Below, in pieces: positions 63,070 through 64,000 of a stretch of DNA of 64,000 bases (the first letter of the stretch is position 1; each line of letters begins with the position of its first letter). The position numbers were made by a program, and so were the translations under genes. Source of the stretch: Gammaproteobacteria bacterium (lineage in GTDB: Bacteria > Pseudomonadota > Gammaproteobacteria > Steroidobacterales > Rariloculaceae). The stretch is taken from the NCBI GenBank assembly GCA_022825505.1, contig JAJDWR010000063.1, forward strand, positions 97,611 to 161,610, read 5' to 3'. The notes under the pieces were generated by a model that did not search any database, was not told the origin of the DNA, and saw nothing but the letters and a program-made list of their open reading frames with translations.

Positions 63070-63660
63070 ATGACCGACAAGACCGATCTCAGCAGGCGCC
63101 ACTTTCTGGTAGCCGCAACCGTGACTACCGGCGGTGCGGGCATGGTCGCCGCGGCAGTCCCCTTTGTGGCGTCTTTCCGGCCCAGCGCCCGCGCCCAGGC
63201 GCTCGGCGCCCCGGTGGAGGTGGACATCGGCAAGATGGAGCCAGGCGCACTGGTCAAGGTCGAGTGGCGCGGACGCGTGATCATGATCGTGCGCCGCACG
63301 GAATTCATGCTCGGCAAGCTGGCGGAACTGGAGGATCAACTGGCCGATCCCGCTTCCACCGCTTCGCTGCAACCGGGCTATGCCGTCAACGATCACCGCA
63401 GCATCCGTCCCGAGTATCTTGTCGTAGAGGGCGTGTGTACCCATCTCGGGTGCGCCCCCACGCCCCGTTTCGACGTCGCGCCCGCGGACCTGGGCGCCGA
63501 CTGGGCCGGCGGTTTTTTCTGCGCGTGCCACGGATCGAAGTTCGATCTGGCCGGGCGCGTCTACCGGGGCGTTCCGGCACCGACCAATCTGAGCGTGCCT
63601 CCCCACCGTTACGTGGCGGAGAACGTATTGCTCATCGGTTCCGATACCGGAGCATCCTAG
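63070..63660 (+). CDS. petA: Ubiquinol-cytochrome c reductase Rieske iron-sulfur subunit
   Basis: A 196-residue Rieske protein of the cytochrome bc1 complex, transferring electrons from ubiquinol to cytochrome c1. An N-terminal Tat-type signal/anchor (SRRHFLVAATV then GGAGMVAAAVPFVASF) leads to the cluster motifs CTHLGC (123-128) and CACHGSKFD (151-159). The second motif has Ala where CPCH is the common form. The next gene begins directly after the stop. Confidence 0.96.
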   Translation: MTDKTDLSRRHFLVAATVTTGGAGMVAAAVPFVASFRPSARAQALGAPVEVDIGKMEPGALVKVEWRGRVIMIVRRTEFMLGKLAELEDQLADPASTASLQPGYAVNDHRSIRPEYLVVEGVCTHLGCAPTPRFDVAPADLGADWAGGFFCACHGSKFDLAGRVYRGVPAPTNLSVPPHRYVAENVLLIGSDTGAS

Positions 63661-64000
63661 GTGGCCGCATCCGCGTCGGACATGGTTGACCGCGTCGGCC
63701 GGGGCGCGAACTCGCTGGTCAGATGGATCGACGCCCGGTTCCCCATGAGCAAGCTCATCCGGGAGCACGCCACCGAATACTACGCCTCGAAGAATTTCAA
63801 TTTCTGGTACGGCTTCGGGGTTCTGGCCACCGTGGTCCTGATACTGCAGATCGTCACCGGTATCGCCCTGACCATGAACTACAAGCCGTCCGCCGCGGAG
63901 GCGTTCGCTTCGGTGGAGTACATCATGCGCGACGTGGAGTGGGGCTGGCTCATCCGCTACCTGCACTCCACCGGCGCGTCGGCGTTCTTCATCGTCGTGT
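63661..64000 (+). CDS. petB: Cytochrome b subunit of bc1 complex (partial, cut by window end)
   Basis: The first 113 codons of cytochrome b, running off the window. GTG start directly abuts the petA stop. It has the amphipathic N-terminus followed by NFNFWYGFGVLATVVLILQI (helix A) with GIALTMNYKPSA and then YIMRDVEWGWLIRYLHSTGA, where the last His belongs to the heme-ligand region. Cytochrome c1 should follow outside. Confidence 0.95.
   Translation, partial: MAASASDMVDRVGRGANSLVRWIDARFPMSKLIREHATEYYASKNFNFWYGFGVLATVVLILQIVTGIALTMNYKPSAAEAFASVEYIMRDVEWGWLIRYLHSTGASAFFIVV

Overview
This window is high-GC DNA from the chromosome of a Gram-negative bacterium, most probably a member of the Gammaproteobacteria. 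The evidence is gene content and order: mpl, hspQ, a rubredoxin, the kdsD-kdsC-lptC-lptA-lptB-rpoN-hpf-rapZ block, ibaG-murA, a DegS/AlgW-type protease and petAB. There are no phage or transposase genes and no tRNA or rRNA. Gene density is very high, with many ATGA, GTGA and TGATG stop/start overlaps. No gene-free stretch exceeds 300 bases; the longest (61532-61828) holds a composite repeat. The abundance of sulfatases, TonB uptake, a sterol-type reductase with a sulfotransferase, and toxin-antitoxin modules suggests a marine or host-associated life style; that is inference.

Layout. 1-7 kb: TonB-dependent receptor, sodium:solute symporter coupled to a PPi-type phosphofructokinase, and an exported flavin amine oxidase. 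7-10.4 kb: adenylate kinase, the remnant of a short-chain dehydrogenase, an ERG4/ERG24-type sterol reductase and a sulfotransferase. 10.4-16.9 kb: three toxin-antitoxin modules (BrnTA, a PIN/VapC type, ParDE) interleaved with an SDR oxidoreductase, RNase D, mpl, hspQ and rubredoxin. 16.9-22.1 kb: a five-gene minus-strand operon reading LVIVD-propeller protein, small exported protein, TolC-like lipoprotein, Tat-exported multicopper oxidase, cpdA. 22.2-27.6 kb: exported RidA, sulfatase, DUF6152-type protein, enoyl-CoA hydratase, and an orphan membrane protein.

27.7-46.1 kb is the most unusual region: a minus-strand exporter operon (two MacB-like permeases, ATPase, DUF6152 protein, two secreted proteins with a W(E/D)GDTLVV motif, a PQQ-type sugar dehydrogenase), then a periplasmic adaptor, two amidohydrolases, three sulfatases and three more DUF6152-type proteins. 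Five DUF6152 proteins occur in the window. Every one has a signal peptide predicted to end immediately before His-His, plus a third conserved His about 28-32 residues later. This suggests, but does not prove, a metal site that uses the mature N-terminus. Three of the five are fused to the W(E/D)GDTLVV domain that elsewhere is a separate neighbouring gene.

46.3-53.7 kb: tkt-gap-pgk-pyk plus a DAO-family flavoenzyme. 53.8-64 kb: rapZ, hpf, rpoN, lptBAC, kdsC, kdsD on the minus strand, then ibaG and murA on the plus strand, the repeat, degS on the minus strand, and petA plus the start of petB (cut by the window end). Compared with the Pseudomonas order, the mla genes, hisGDC and ptsN are missing from their usual places here. 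With PPi-PFK the carbon genes form most of a glycolysis/pentose-phosphate set; the envelope block builds Kdo, exports LPS and makes peptidoglycan precursors.
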